Below, in pieces: positions 1 through 7,470 of a stretch of DNA of 64,000 nucleotides (its first letter is position 1; every line of letters begins with the position of its first letter). Under the pieces are notes generated by a model that worked only from the letters and a program-made list of their open reading frames with translations, made no database searches and was not told the origin of the DNA. The stretch spans positions 62,001 to 126,000 of the forward strand of contig NZ_JAMWMR010000019.1 of the NCBI RefSeq assembly GCF_023887685.1. Reading direction: 5' to 3'. This DNA is from Streptomyces macrolidinus. Its GTDB lineage: Bacteria > Actinomycetota > Actinomycetes > Streptomycetales > Streptomycetaceae. Both the position numbers and the translations under genes were made by a program.

Positions 1-19
1 CCCCCCAGCGGGGCGGGTG

Positions 20-448
20 TTACGAACGAAGCTCCGGCAGCACGGGCACCAGGTCGTTCCAGCGGGCGATCTCACAGCCGTTCTTGCGGTTGTACCGCGC
101 GTCGACCGGCCGCCCGGCCCAGGTCCCGGTGATGTGCGCGGTGGCCGGGCCGCCGTACACCATCGTGCACGGGCGCCGCGGCGGCACCGGGGCGAACGGG
201 TCCCGGCCCCAGACGGTCCGTCGGTCGAGTACGTCGCATGCGGCGGCAGGGTGCGGGTGGCGGCCGCGCGTGGGGTGACAGCGCAGCAGATACGTCCCGT
301 CGGCGCGCCCGGCATGGCTGACGGAGACGACGAGCCGGTCCCCGGAGGGGGACGGGCTGCCGTGGTCGTACGCCGCGGCCGGCGCGGCGGCCATGGACAG
401 GAGGGCGGCGGCACCGAGGAGCGCGCGGCGCGAGGTGATCTGAACCAT
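20..448 (-). CDS. SSI-family secreted protease inhibitor
   Basis: Encodes a 142-residue secreted protein of the Streptomyces subtilisin inhibitor family, which blocks subtilisin-like serine proteases outside the cell. Residues 1 to about 33 form a signal peptide: a basic start (TSRR), a hydrophobic stretch (ALLGAAALLSMAAAP) and an Ala-rich cleavage zone. The mature part has four cysteines in the SSI arrangement. It also keeps a reactive-site strand CTMVYG corresponding to CPMVYD of classical SSI, so P1 is probably Met and P1' Val. The ATG at 448 is chosen because the signal peptide starts there; the frame stays open upstream to 700 but that part is Pro/Arg-rich and not protein-like. No strong Shine-Dalgarno is seen. 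Family call is firm; protease target is unknown. Confidence 0.85.
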   Translation of the reverse strand: MVQITSRRALLGAAALLSMAAAPAAAYDHGSPSPSGDRLVVSVSHAGRADGTYLLRCHPTRGRHPHPAAACDVLDRRTVWGRDPFAPVPPRRPCTMVYGGPATAHITGTWAGRPVDARYNRKNGCEIARWNDLVPVLPELRS

Positions 449-732
449 GCCGTGACTAACGGCGGTGGGACGCCGCGGTTGCGGGTGGCGCGGAGAAGAG
501 AGAGGGGGAGGGAGAGGAGGGAACGGCCGGGGCATCGCCGAGGCGGAAGCGGTGCGCGAGGCGATCACGGCCACCGCGTCGGACCCGCCCCGTGAACCCG
601 TCTCACGGATCCCGGCCCAGTGCTTTGCCCTGTGGCCTTCCCGCCTAGTACCGTGGGGGGCGATTGGTGACACCGCACTCGTCTGTGTCATCATCTGCAC
701 GCACCACTCGCGCTCGCGCGGGGGGATGTGCT

Positions 733-823
733 GGAGGCGTCGCCTAGTCCGGTCTATGGCGCCGCACTGCTAATGCGGTTTGGGCCTTAAAGCCCATCGA
801 GGGTTCAAATCCCTCCGCCTCCG
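733..823 (+). tRNA. tRNA-Ser(GCT)
   Basis: A 91-nt type II tRNA with a long variable arm. The 7-bp acceptor stem GGAGGCG/CGCCTCC is perfect, the discriminator is G, and the T-loop is GGTTCAAATCC. The anticodon stem-loop around CTGCTAATG gives anticodon GCT. No CCA is encoded. Confidence 0.96.
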
Positions 824-833
824 CCCTCTGACC

Positions 834-865
834 AGGGAGTTCAGCCAATCGCGGCTGGACTCCCT
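834..865 (+). terminator. Intrinsic terminator of tRNA-Ser
   Basis: A 13-bp inverted repeat (834-846 with 853-865, one G-U pair, 6-nt loop) starts 11 nt after the tRNA. No U-run follows, as is usual in Streptomyces. Confidence 0.75.
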
Positions 866-1255
866 GACTCATGTTGAGGGCGACTTCGGCCCAGCTCCGA
901 CGATCTCGAAGCCCGATACTCCCGACGCCTGACGGATGGCATCCGGATCGGTGCGCACAGCTACCTCTCGACGAGATCTCCGACGACCTCCACAACGGGC
1001 CTGCCGCGACTCACGATTACGACGCCCACGGCCTTGCCGACGCCATGACGGCTGAGACGGAAGCCGACCTACGACCCCGGATGCCCCGCCCCGGCTCCCC
1101 GATCCCGCCCCTCGCCACCCTGCCCCGTCACGCGTTTCCGCAGGTCAGAGGGGGTGTGGCAAACGGATTTCACATGGCGGCGGCAGTCATGTAATGTTCT
1201 TCCTGTCGCCGGGACCGAGCCGAAAGGAACGGGAACGGAGACGAAAACAAAACAA
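866..1255. other. Intergenic stretch, no supported gene
   Basis: About 390 bases between two tRNA genes. A plus-strand reading frame at 871-1194 encodes 107 residues with no recognisable domain and no Shine-Dalgarno. Its middle (residues around LDEISDDLH to ETEADLRP) looks more protein-like than its ends, so this may be a decayed gene remnant. I do not call it. Confidence 0.4.
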
Positions 1256-1328
1256 GCACTCGTAGCTTAACGGATAGAGCATCTGACTACGGATCAGAAG
1301 GTTGCAGGTTCGAATCCTGCCGAGTGCA
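1256..1328 (+). tRNA. tRNA-Arg(ACG)
   Basis: A 73-nt tRNA with perfect acceptor stem GCACTCG/CGAGTGC and discriminator A. The anticodon loop CTACGGA gives anticodon ACG. tRNA genes of this kind are common integration sites, and an integrase scrap lies about 0.8 kb downstream. Confidence 0.96.
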
Positions 1329-1334
1329 CACAGA

Positions 1335-1370
1335 CAAGAGGCCCGGACGAGAGTCCGGGCCTCTTGCGTT
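1335..1370 (+). terminator. Intrinsic terminator of tRNA-Arg
   Basis: A perfect 14-bp stem (1335-1348 with 1353-1366) closes a GAGA tetraloop and is followed by a short GTTTG tract. Confidence 0.88.
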
Positions 1371-1494
1371 TGGGTCCTACAGCAGCGAAGTACAGCAACC
1401 GGCCCAGAAGCAGCCTGCCCCGCTGCCCCGCGAGTAGGGTGTCCGCTCATGTCGCGCCGGGGGCAAGGCGGCGAGTCCGGTCGGGAGGGGTCAT

Positions 1495-2145
1495 ATGAGG
1501 TACAGAGCTGGAGCAGCGGGGCTGACCGCTGTGGTGCTGGCGTCCTTGGCGGGGTGTGGGACCCAGGCAGCCGCGGACCCGGAGGGCGCGGAACGAGCGG
1601 CGCCGGCCAGCACCGCTCCGGTGGCGAAGAACGCTCACCTCCCTTCTGCGGAGCTGCAAGGCCGATGGTGGACATGGGCAGCGTCGGAACCCGAAGCGAC
1701 CAACCCTGTCGCAGACATGGACGGGAGCGAGTGCGAACGCAATCAACCGCACGACGTCTGGTTCCTGGCCGGAACCTTCGGCGGTCAGGTCAAGCGCGCG
1801 TGCGAGGTTCCCAGCGGGCGTCCGATTGCTGTGCCTGTGATCAATCTGGTCGGAGACAGTCAGACCTGTGCGGCCTTCGTGAGCAGCGCGCAGGGGACTG
1901 TGTTCCTCGACGGCAAGGCGGTCGAGCCGGAGACCTACGAAGGTGACCCGATCATGGCGCAAGCTGTTCAAGGCAACCCGGTCACCGGAGAGGAAGGACC
2001 CTTTACAGGTACAGGGTGCGGCCTGTGGGTGCAGTTGCCGCCCCTCGCTTCCGGGACGCACTCCCTGAAGGTCCGCGGGCGGTCAGGCGACTTCTCGATC
2101 GGTGTGGACTACGCGTTGACCATCGCAGCCTCGTCGACCCAGTAG
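1495..2145 (+). CDS. Putative secreted lipoprotein
   Basis: Encodes 216 residues. A start of MRYRAG, a hydrophobic core and the lipobox LASLAGC (Cys at about residue 21) mark it as an exported lipoprotein anchored to the outer face of the membrane. The mature part has several further cysteines and no family I recognise. GAGGGG sits a few bases before the ATG. Base composition is visibly lower in GC than the surrounding genes, and its 3' end overlaps, on the opposite strand, the scrap of a tyrosine integrase. Together with the adjacent tRNA-Arg this suggests arrival on an integrative element. Function unknown. Confidence 0.8.
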   Translation: MRYRAGAAGLTAVVLASLAGCGTQAAADPEGAERAAPASTAPVAKNAHLPSAELQGRWWTWAASEPEATNPVADMDGSECERNQPHDVWFLAGTFGGQVKRACEVPSGRPIAVPVINLVGDSQTCAAFVSSAQGTVFLDGKAVEPETYEGDPIMAQAVQGNPVTGEEGPFTGTGCGLWVQLPPLASGTHSLKVRGRSGDFSIGVDYALTIAASSTQ

Positions 2146-2237
2146 TCCTTCTGGTCCTCCTCGCTCGCTTCCGCGGAGACCTCCATCGTCATGGCCGTCT
2201 GCGAGTGCCGCAGGATCCTCCGCGGGCCGACGTTCTT
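2109..2237 (-). pseudogene. C-terminal fragment of a tyrosine integrase
   Basis: The minus strand encodes about 40 residues ending at a TAG (2109-2111). They read PRRILRHSQTAMTMEV followed by SAEASEED, which is the classic C-terminal box of Streptomyces tyrosine recombinases: the conserved H of the second HxxR-like region, and an M-E-V-Y stretch in which the catalytic Tyr position appears as Ser. A stop lies immediately upstream in frame, so no larger integrase remains. It overlaps the 3' end of the lipoprotein gene. It lies about 0.8 kb from tRNA-Arg, a plausible former attachment site. The family is recognised by motif only. Confidence 0.7.
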
Positions 2238-2254
2238 AGGTCAGGATCTGACCT
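2238..2254. promoter_or_regulatory. Palindrome upstream of DinB-like gene
   Basis: AGGTCAG and CTGACCT form a perfect inverted repeat with a 3-nt spacer. It lies 57 nt before the ATG of the DinB-like gene and could be an operator; no regulator is known. Confidence 0.4.
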
Positions 2255-2311
2255 CTATGACTCCTAGTGTCGTCTCCGGACCGACCGGACGGAACACGGA
2301 AGGCAGAGATC

Positions 2312-2869
2312 ATGACCCGTAACGAGCTGCGTACTCAGGACCTGACCGACGCGCCGGCTGCCCAGGGTGAGCGGGCCGATCTGTTGGAAGCGTTGGCCAA
2401 GCAGCGAGGCTTCCTGCGCTTCACCACCCGCGACCTCACGGACGCGCAGGCCCGGGAGCGGACCACCTCCAGCGAGCTGTGCCTGGGCGGGTTGATCAAG
2501 CACGTCACCGCGGTCGAGCGAGCGTGGGCGGGCTTCATCGTGGGCGGTCCCGAGACGATGCCTGACTTCACCGCCATGACCGAGGACGACTGGGCCCGGC
2601 GGGCCGAACAGTTCCGGCTGTTGCCCGACGAGACGCTGGCCGGTGTGCTGGCCGACTACGCCGAAGTGGCCCGCAGGACCGATGAGCTGGTCGCCTCTCT
2701 GCCCGACCTGGACGCCACCCAGCCGCTGCCGAAGGCACCGTGGAACGAGCCCGGCACCAGTTGGTCGGCTCGCCGGGTGCTGATGCACGTCATCGCCGAG
2801 ACCGCCCAGCACGCCGGGCACGCCGACATCATCCGGGAGTCCCTGGACGGCGCGAAGACCATGGGCTGA
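2312..2869 (+). CDS. DinB-fold (DUF664-type) protein
   Basis: Encodes 185 residues of the DinB/DUF664 four-helix-bundle superfamily, which includes mycothiol-dependent and metal-binding enzymes. Histidines that would form the metal site are visible in LGGLIKHVTAVERAW (about residues 59-73) and in the C-terminal HVIAETAQHAGHADIIRE, the hallmark of the family. The ATG at 2312 is preferred to the upstream in-frame start at 2267, because the sequence between shows no homology and GGCAGAG precedes 2312. It stands alone downstream of the lipoprotein. The reaction is unknown; members act in thiol transfer or detoxification. Confidence 0.85.
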   Translation: MTRNELRTQDLTDAPAAQGERADLLEALAKQRGFLRFTTRDLTDAQARERTTSSELCLGGLIKHVTAVERAWAGFIVGGPETMPDFTAMTEDDWARRAEQFRLLPDETLAGVLADYAEVARRTDELVASLPDLDATQPLPKAPWNEPGTSWSARRVLMHVIAETAQHAGHADIIRESLDGAKTMG

Positions 2870-2921
2870 CCGGCTCCGCGCGCCCACCGCGTTGTCAGTG
2901 GTCCCCTCTACCCTCGAAGCG

Positions 2922-3791
2922 ATGACTCAGGTGTGGCGGTGCACGGGGCTGCGGTGGGGTGACGGCATGCCCGTGCTCGGCTGGGAAGGCGGGCGGCGCA
3001 GTGATCTGCGACGCGGGAAGCGCGTGGCCTTCGCCATCGTGGCGGGAGGCGTACGGACCTGCGTGGGCGCGCGGGGGCACGCATGTCCGGCGCGGACCGC
3101 GGTCTCCGGCCGGAGCACCGGAGCGCGCTGCGAGGAGTGCGCGCGGCTGGACCGGGCGCACTCCGTCGCCGCGGATACCGTCGCCGACGACCCGCGGCCG
3201 TACCACGTCTATCTGGCATGGTTCGGGCCCGGCATGGTCAAGGTCGGGATCACCGCGGTCGAGCGCGGCCCGGCGCGACTGCTGGAGCAGGGTGCCGTCT
3301 CCTTCAGTTGGCTGGGGCGCGGGCCGCTGATGGCGGCCCGGCGCGCCGAGGAGCTGCTGCGGGCCGCGCTGCGGGTGCCCGACCGGATTCCGTACGCCGA
3401 CAAGCGGGCGGTACGGGCCGCGCTGCCGCCGGTCGAGGAGCGGACCGCCGAGCTGGCGGACGTGCACGCGCGGGCGGTCGCGCTCGACGCCTGGCCGGAG
3501 TCGCTGGAGCGGGCGCCGTTCCGGGCCGTCGACCACTGCGGGGTGTTCGGGCTCGACGGGCTGGCGCGGGCGGACGGTGTGGTGGGGGAGCTGGTCGCGG
3601 GCGGGGCGGTGAGCGGTGACCTGCTGGCCGCCGCCGGACCCGATCTGCACCTGGCCACGGGGCGCGGGACCGTCGTACTGGACACGCGGTTGATGACGGG
3701 ATGGGAGCTGACGGCGGCGACGGGGAGGGACGAAACGACCGTGCCGATACGGGAGTTGGCTGACCCTGGCGTCCAGGACGGGCTGTTCTGA
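2922..3791 (+). CDS. DUF2797 family protein
   Basis: Encodes 289 residues typical of the actinobacterial DUF2797 family. The N-terminal third carries a zinc-ribbon-like set of cysteines (a Cys near residue 47, then C-x5-C-P and C-x2-C in GARCEECARL). The middle has the segment YHVYLAWFGPGMVKVGIT, which resembles the first strands of a GIY-YIG fold, followed by an Arg-rich helix. The ATG at 2922 (MTQVWRCTGLRW) is chosen over TTG at 2892 because homologues as I remember them begin this way. Function is uncharacterised; nucleic-acid binding is a reasonable guess from the GIY-YIG resemblance. Confidence 0.85.
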   Translation: MTQVWRCTGLRWGDGMPVLGWEGGRRSDLRRGKRVAFAIVAGGVRTCVGARGHACPARTAVSGRSTGARCEECARLDRAHSVAADTVADDPRPYHVYLAWFGPGMVKVGITAVERGPARLLEQGAVSFSWLGRGPLMAARRAEELLRAALRVPDRIPYADKRAVRAALPPVEERTAELADVHARAVALDAWPESLERAPFRAVDHCGVFGLDGLARADGVVGELVAGGAVSGDLLAAAGPDLHLATGRGTVVLDTRLMTGWELTAATGRDETTVPIRELADPGVQDGLF

Positions 3792-3836
3792 CCCGCGGGT
3801 GGACTGCTGTGCTCTCGTCGGCGATCGTGGGGCGGC

Positions 3837-4256
3837 ATGAGCGATGATCACTGCAGCGTGCCTGACGTTCCCGCCGCGCCTCCCGCGCCCGTTCACTCCG
3901 CCCTACCGGCCTCGGCCCCCTTCGGCGCCTGCGAACCCCCGTACTACGCCGTCGTCTTCACATCCGTACGGACCGACGACCACGACGGATACGAGGAGAC
4001 CAACGAGCTGATGGACGAGCTGGTCAAGGAGGTCCCCGGGTATCTCGGGACGGACCACGCCCGGACGCCGGGCGGACTGTCCCTGACCGTCGGGTACTTC
4101 CGGGACCTCGCGGCCATCGAGGCATGGCGGAGCGATTCGCGGCATCGCGCGGCCCAGAAGCACGGCCGTGAGCACTGGTACGAGAGGTACACGGTGCATG
4201 TCGCCAAGGTCGAGCGTAGCTACGCGTTCGAGGCCGAGGGCGACGCCACCACGTGA
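3837..4256 (+). CDS. ABM-domain (antibiotic monooxygenase-like) protein
   Basis: Encodes 139 residues. After a Pro/Ala-rich leader of about 33 residues there is a single ferredoxin-like ABM domain. Markers are the strand YYAVVFTSVRTDD, the helix NELMDELVKEVPGYLG, and the C-terminal WYERYTVHVAKVERSYAFE. Members of this superfamily are small dimeric oxygenases, haem-degrading enzymes or simply binding proteins. No catalytic residue can be assigned by eye. It lies just upstream of a response regulator gene, with regulatory repeats between them. Confidence 0.82.
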   Translation: MSDDHCSVPDVPAAPPAPVHSALPASAPFGACEPPYYAVVFTSVRTDDHDGYEETNELMDELVKEVPGYLGTDHARTPGGLSLTVGYFRDLAAIEAWRSDSRHRAAQKHGREHWYERYTVHVAKVERSYAFEAEGDATT

Positions 4257-4281
4257 ACGCCGCGGTGCGGCCCCGCTGTTG

Positions 4282-4344
4282 CCTGAGAGGCACGGGTCTG
4301 TTTCTCAGGGAAAACACAGGTGGCGGAAAGAGAGCTCTCAGAGG
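4282..4344 (+). promoter_or_regulatory. Phased TCTCAG boxes upstream of response regulator
   Basis: TCTCAGGGA (4303-4311) and TCTCAGAGG (4336-4344) are direct repeats exactly 33 bp apart, about three helical turns. CCTGAGA (4282-4288) is an inverted copy that could also pair with 4303-4309 as a hairpin. TCTCAG direct repeats are typical binding units of MprA-like OmpR/PhoB regulators, so this is a candidate autoregulatory site. Confidence 0.5.
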
Positions 4345-4364
4345 GCGCCGAGAAGGTGTCCACC

Positions 4365-5105
4365 ATGACCACGACCTCGCCTCAGATGCGCCCCGAACTG
4401 CTCCGGTCGGACGGGAGCCCCGTCCGTGTGCTGGTGGTGGACGACGAACTGTCGATCGCCGAACTGCTGTCGATGGCCCTGCGATACGAGGGCTGGCGGA
4501 TCCGCAGCGCGAGTGACGGACAGGGCGCTGTGCAGGCCGCGCGCGAGTTCCGGCCCGACGTGGTGGTCCTCGACATGATGCTCCCGGACACGGACGGCCT
4601 GACCGTCCTGGGGCGGCTGCGGCGCGAACTGCCGCAGGTCCCCGTGCTCTTCCTCACCGCCAAGGACGCCGTCGAGGACCGGGTCGCGGGCCTGACCGCC
4701 GGGGGCGACGACTACGTCACCAAGCCGTTCAGTGTGGAAGAGGTCGTGGCCCGGCTGCGCGGTCTGATCCGGCGCTCCGGTGCCGCCGACCGCCGCTCCG
4801 GCTCCGTGCTGGTCGTCGGGGACCTCGCCCTCGACGAGGACAGCCACGAGGTGACGCGGGGCGGTGAGGACATCCACCTCACCGCCACCGAGTTCGAACT
4901 GCTCCGCTTCCTGATGCGCAACCCGCGGCGCGTGCTCAGCAAGGCGCAGATCCTGGACCGCGTATGGTCGTACGACTTCGGCGGGCGGGCCAATGTCGTC
5001 GAGCTGTACATCTCCTACCTGCGGCGGAAGATCGACGCGGGCCGTGAGCCGATGATCCACACCCGGCGCGGCGCCGGCTACATGATCAAGCCCGCGCAAT
5101 CGTGA
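4365..5105 (+). CDS. OmpR/PhoB-type response regulator, kinase missing
   Basis: Encodes 246 residues with a receiver domain and a winged-helix DNA-binding domain. The receiver has the acidic pair D26-D27, phosphoacceptor D70 (VVLDMMLPDTDG), Thr in LFLTAKD and switch lysine K120 (YVTKPF). The effector domain (about 147-246) ends with VVELYISYLRRKID and TRRGAGYMI, classic OmpR/PhoB motifs. ATG 4365 is preceded by GAGAAGG. Such genes in Streptomyces are normally followed by a histidine kinase; here a GTG overlaps the stop (ATCGTGAG) and opens about 19 codons, then the next gene on the other strand begins. The regulator is therefore likely an orphan whose kinase was deleted. Confidence 0.92.
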   Translation: MTTTSPQMRPELLRSDGSPVRVLVVDDELSIAELLSMALRYEGWRIRSASDGQGAVQAAREFRPDVVVLDMMLPDTDGLTVLGRLRRELPQVPVLFLTAKDAVEDRVAGLTAGGDDYVTKPFSVEEVVARLRGLIRRSGAADRRSGSVLVVGDLALDEDSHEVTRGGEDIHLTATEFELLRFLMRNPRRVLSKAQILDRVWSYDFGGRANVVELYISYLRRKIDAGREPMIHTRRGAGYMIKPAQS

Positions 5106-5158
5106 GCGGCGGCGCGGCGTCCTCCGGCGCCTTCGGGGAGCCGCGTGCCCCTTCCTGT
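5102..5158 (+). pseudogene. Possible N-terminal remnant of a sensor kinase gene
   Basis: A GTG overlapping the response regulator stop by 4 nt is a normal translational coupling geometry for a downstream kinase. It opens SGGAASSGAFGEPRAPSC and then runs into sequence that belongs to the convergent PPOX gene. I infer that the kinase was removed by deletion, with only the first codons left. No kinase motif is present, so this rests on context. Confidence 0.35.
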
Positions 5159-5632
5159 TCAGTCCTCCGAGGCCACCAGACGGGCCGGGAACCCGCCTGT
5201 CGCCACCGGCCCCCACCGCACCGGGGTCACCCGGATGATGGACTTGCCCTGCCTGACCATGGCCTGCCGGTACTCGTCCCAGTCCGGGTGCTCACCCGCG
5301 ATGGTGCGGTAGTACTCGACGAGCGGCTCGACGGAGTCCGGTGTGTCGATGACCTCGGCCGTGCCGTCGACCTGGACCCACGGCCCGTTCCACTCGTCGC
5401 TGAGCACGATCAGGCTGACCCGCTCGTCCCGCTTGGCGTTGCGGGTCTTGGCGCGCTCCGGGTAGGTGGAGACCACGATCCGTCCCGAATCGTCGACCCC
5501 GCAGGTCAGCGGGGAACCCTGGGGGCTCCCGTCGGCCCGTCGGGTCAGCAGGACGGCGCGGTGGCGGGGCCGTACGAAGTCGAGCAACTCGTCCAGCGTC
5601 ACGGCGGTGTTGGTCGCGATGTTCGGTGCCAT
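5159..5632 (-). CDS. PPOX-class F420-dependent oxidoreductase
   Basis: Encodes 157 residues with the split-barrel pyridoxamine 5'-phosphate oxidase fold. Recognisable parts are the N-terminal helix TLDELLDFVRPRHRAVLLT, the strand pair RADGSPQGSPLTCGVDDSG and IVVSTYPERAKTRNAKRDER (the phosphate/cofactor binding region), and the C-terminal IIRVTPVRWG. Actinobacterial members of this type bind F420 or FMN and reduce diverse substrates. It converges on the response regulator with only about 50 nt between, right where a sensor kinase would be expected. The substrate cannot be predicted. Confidence 0.88.
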   Translation of the reverse strand: MAPNIATNTAVTLDELLDFVRPRHRAVLLTRRADGSPQGSPLTCGVDDSGRIVVSTYPERAKTRNAKRDERVSLIVLSDEWNGPWVQVDGTAEVIDTPDSVEPLVEYYRTIAGEHPDWDEYRQAMVRQGKSIIRVTPVRWGPVATGGFPARLVASED

Positions 5633-5703
5633 GAGGCGCAGCCTAGGCGGAGAACGGGCCCGCGCGGACGGGCCCGCGCGGAGTGACCGCCGAGCGGGGG
5701 GCG

Positions 5704-6525
5704 CTACGCCTGCGGCAGCGACTCGCCCTGCACCGCCTGGATGTCCAGCTCCACCTTCAGCGTCGTGCCGATCGCGGCGATGCCCGCCTGGACCACCTGG
5801 TTGTAGTTCATCGCGAAGTCCTCACGGCGCAGTTCCGCCGTCGCGCGGAAGGCGGCGCGGGTGCCGCCCCAGGGGTCGGAGCCGGTGCCGAGGTAGGCGA
5901 GGTCCAGATCGACGGGGCGTACGACGCCGTGCAGGGTCAGCTCGCCGTGTACCGTCCAGCGGTCCGAGCCCGCCGCGGTCAGACCGGTCGAGCGGTAGGT
6001 GATCTCCGGGTACTGCTCGACGTCCAGGAAGTCCGCCGACCGCAGATGGGTGTCGCGCATACCGTTGCCCGTGTCGATGGACGCGGCGCGGATGACGGCT
6101 TCGACCCGGGACTTCTCCACCTCGTCCGGCGCGATCTCGATGCGTGCGGAGAAGTCCGTGAACCGGCCGTGCACGCTGGAGATCCCCAGATGCTGTGCGA
6201 CCGCGCCGACCGAGGAGTGCGCCGGGTCGACGGTCCACGGACCGGGCGGCGGCAGCTCGGTGCCGCCCTGCCGGGCGAGCGTGACCGTACCGATCTCGGC
6301 GCGTCCGCTCGCCGTGACGATCGCACTGGCAGCCGCGGGCGCGTACCCGACCGCGGTCACGATCACGGTGTAGGCACCGGGGTCCAGCGCGGTCGTGTCC
6401 CGTACGGTCCCGTCCCCGTCGGCCTCGGCGCGCAGCACCTGCCGGCCGGTCATGTCGGTCACGGTGACGACCGCGTGCGACACGGCCCATCCGTCCCGGG
6501 TACGGATCCGTGCGGTCAGTGCCAT
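5704..6525 (-). CDS. YceI-domain protein with N-terminal prealbumin-like repeat
   Basis: Encodes 273 residues. Residues 1 to about 90 form one carboxypeptidase-regulatory/prealbumin-like beta-sandwich (DGWAVSHAVVTVTDMTGRQV to the GYAPAAASA region). Residues 100-273 are a YceI lipocalin-like domain: it starts with WTVDPAHSSVGAVAQHLG, continues with VHGRFTDFSARIEI and ends near FAMNYNQVVQAG. YceI proteins bind isoprenoid or other amphiphilic ligands. The ATG at 6525 has a strong AGGGAG Shine-Dalgarno. The frame is nevertheless open upstream through a terminator-like hairpin into a repeat-encoding ORF, so this could be the 3' part of one longer gene. Confidence 0.85.
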   Translation of the reverse strand: MALTARIRTRDGWAVSHAVVTVTDMTGRQVLRAEADGDGTVRDTTALDPGAYTVIVTAVGYAPAAASAIVTASGRAEIGTVTLARQGGTELPPPGPWTVDPAHSSVGAVAQHLGISSVHGRFTDFSARIEIAPDEVEKSRVEAVIRAASIDTGNGMRDTHLRSADFLDVEQYPEITYRSTGLTAAGSDRWTVHGELTLHGVVRPVDLDLAYLGTGSDPWGGTRAAFRATAELRREDFAMNYNQVVQAGIAAIGTTLKVELDIQAVQGESLPQA

Positions 6526-7461
6526 CGTGTGGTCTCCCTGAGTTCGTGCTCTGAGTTCTTGAAATATCCGTGCGGAACGGACAAAAGAATCCGGCTCGTG
6601 GGGGCGCGCCTTGTTCGCAGCGCGCCCCCACGAGCCGGGGAACCTCTCCTCGCCCGGGTGGGCCAGTTCGATGTCGTGGTCGTCGACGCCCTGTCCGGAC
6701 AGGGTCAGCGCGGTGGCCACCGGCGGGTAGTCCGTCGCGATGACGGTGTACTCACCGCTGTCCAGGTCGGTGAAGGCGTACGCCCCGTCCGCGCCGGTCA
6801 TGGCCGTGCCGACCACGTTGCCCGCCGCGTCCACCAGCGTCACGCGGGCGTCCGTGAGAGGACCGTGCGGGGACCGTACGACGCCCTGGACCTGGGCACC
6901 GGCGTCGAGGTCGACCTCGATCCGGGTGACCCCGGTGCCGCCCACCTCGACGGGCAGCGCCCGCGGACGGAAGCCGGCGGCGTTCACCGCGACCGTGACC
7001 GCACCCGGCACCAGCTCGGTGAAGGAGAAGTCGCCCTCCTCACCGGTGGTCCCGGTGGCCAGCAGGTCGCCGCGCACATCGGTGACGATCACCATCGCGT
7101 CCTTGACGGGCCGCGTGGTCCCGGAGGCCCGGACGACCCCGCTCAGCCCGCTGGTGCCGCTGAGCAGGATGTCGTACGACACCGGCTCCTCGTGCACGAC
7201 GATCGTCGAGGCCTGTGGCTGGAAGCCGTCGGCGGAGGCGATCAGGACGTACGAGCCCGCGCCCGGCGCGTCCACCGCGTAGGAACCGTCGGCCTGGGCG
7301 ACCGCGCGGCCCAACTGCCGTCCCCCGAGGGAGATCAGCGTGACGGCGGGGTGCGGAACGGGGGCGTTCCCGGTCCGCGGACAAGGCCGCGGACCGGGAA
7401 CGCCCCCGTAGGGCTGCTGAGTTCCGTCCGCGGCACCCTGTCCGGGCGAAGCCGACGGCAC
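6526..7461 (-). CDS. Carboxypeptidase-regulatory-like repeat ORF
   Basis: A GTG at 7461 opens a frame encoding at least three carboxypeptidase-D regulatory-like beta-sandwich repeats of about 80-90 residues (units contain ADGSYAVDAPGAGSYVL, GDFSFTELVPGAVTVAV, GAYAFTDLDSGEYTVIA). The frame does not stop: it continues in phase into the YceI gene, passing a perfect 15-bp hairpin. The upstream end also overlaps a 23-bp perfect hairpin just after the MFS exporter stop. As I remember, related Streptomyces exporters carry these repeats fused to their C-terminus, so this may be a detached exporter tail. No Shine-Dalgarno precedes the GTG. Confidence 0.55.
6595..6634 (-). terminator. Perfect 15-bp hairpin before yceI gene
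   Basis: CTCGTGGGGGCGCGC (6595-6609) pairs perfectly with 6620-6634 around a 10-nt loop. Its position just upstream of the yceI Shine-Dalgarno suggests a terminator or attenuator, but it lies inside an open reading frame. Confidence 0.6.
7358..7409 (-). terminator. Perfect 23-bp hairpin after MFS exporter gene
   Basis: The arms 7358-7380 and 7387-7409 are perfectly complementary over 23 bp with a 6-nt loop. It lies about 60 nt downstream of the exporter stop codon and most simply ends that transcript. It is unusually long and lies within the start of the repeat ORF. Confidence 0.7.
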
Positions 7462-7470
7462 GGCGGAGGC

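Noticed and set aside
744..995. Minus-strand ORF with EGFEPS-type segment
   Set aside because: This peptide is the translation of an antisense tRNA-Ser and recurs wherever tRNA genes are misread.
4270..4320. Riboswitch upstream of the response regulator
   Set aside because: The CCTGAGA/TCTCAGG pairing resembles a glycine- or TPP-type leader fragment at first glance, but the conserved cores are absent; regulator boxes explain it better.
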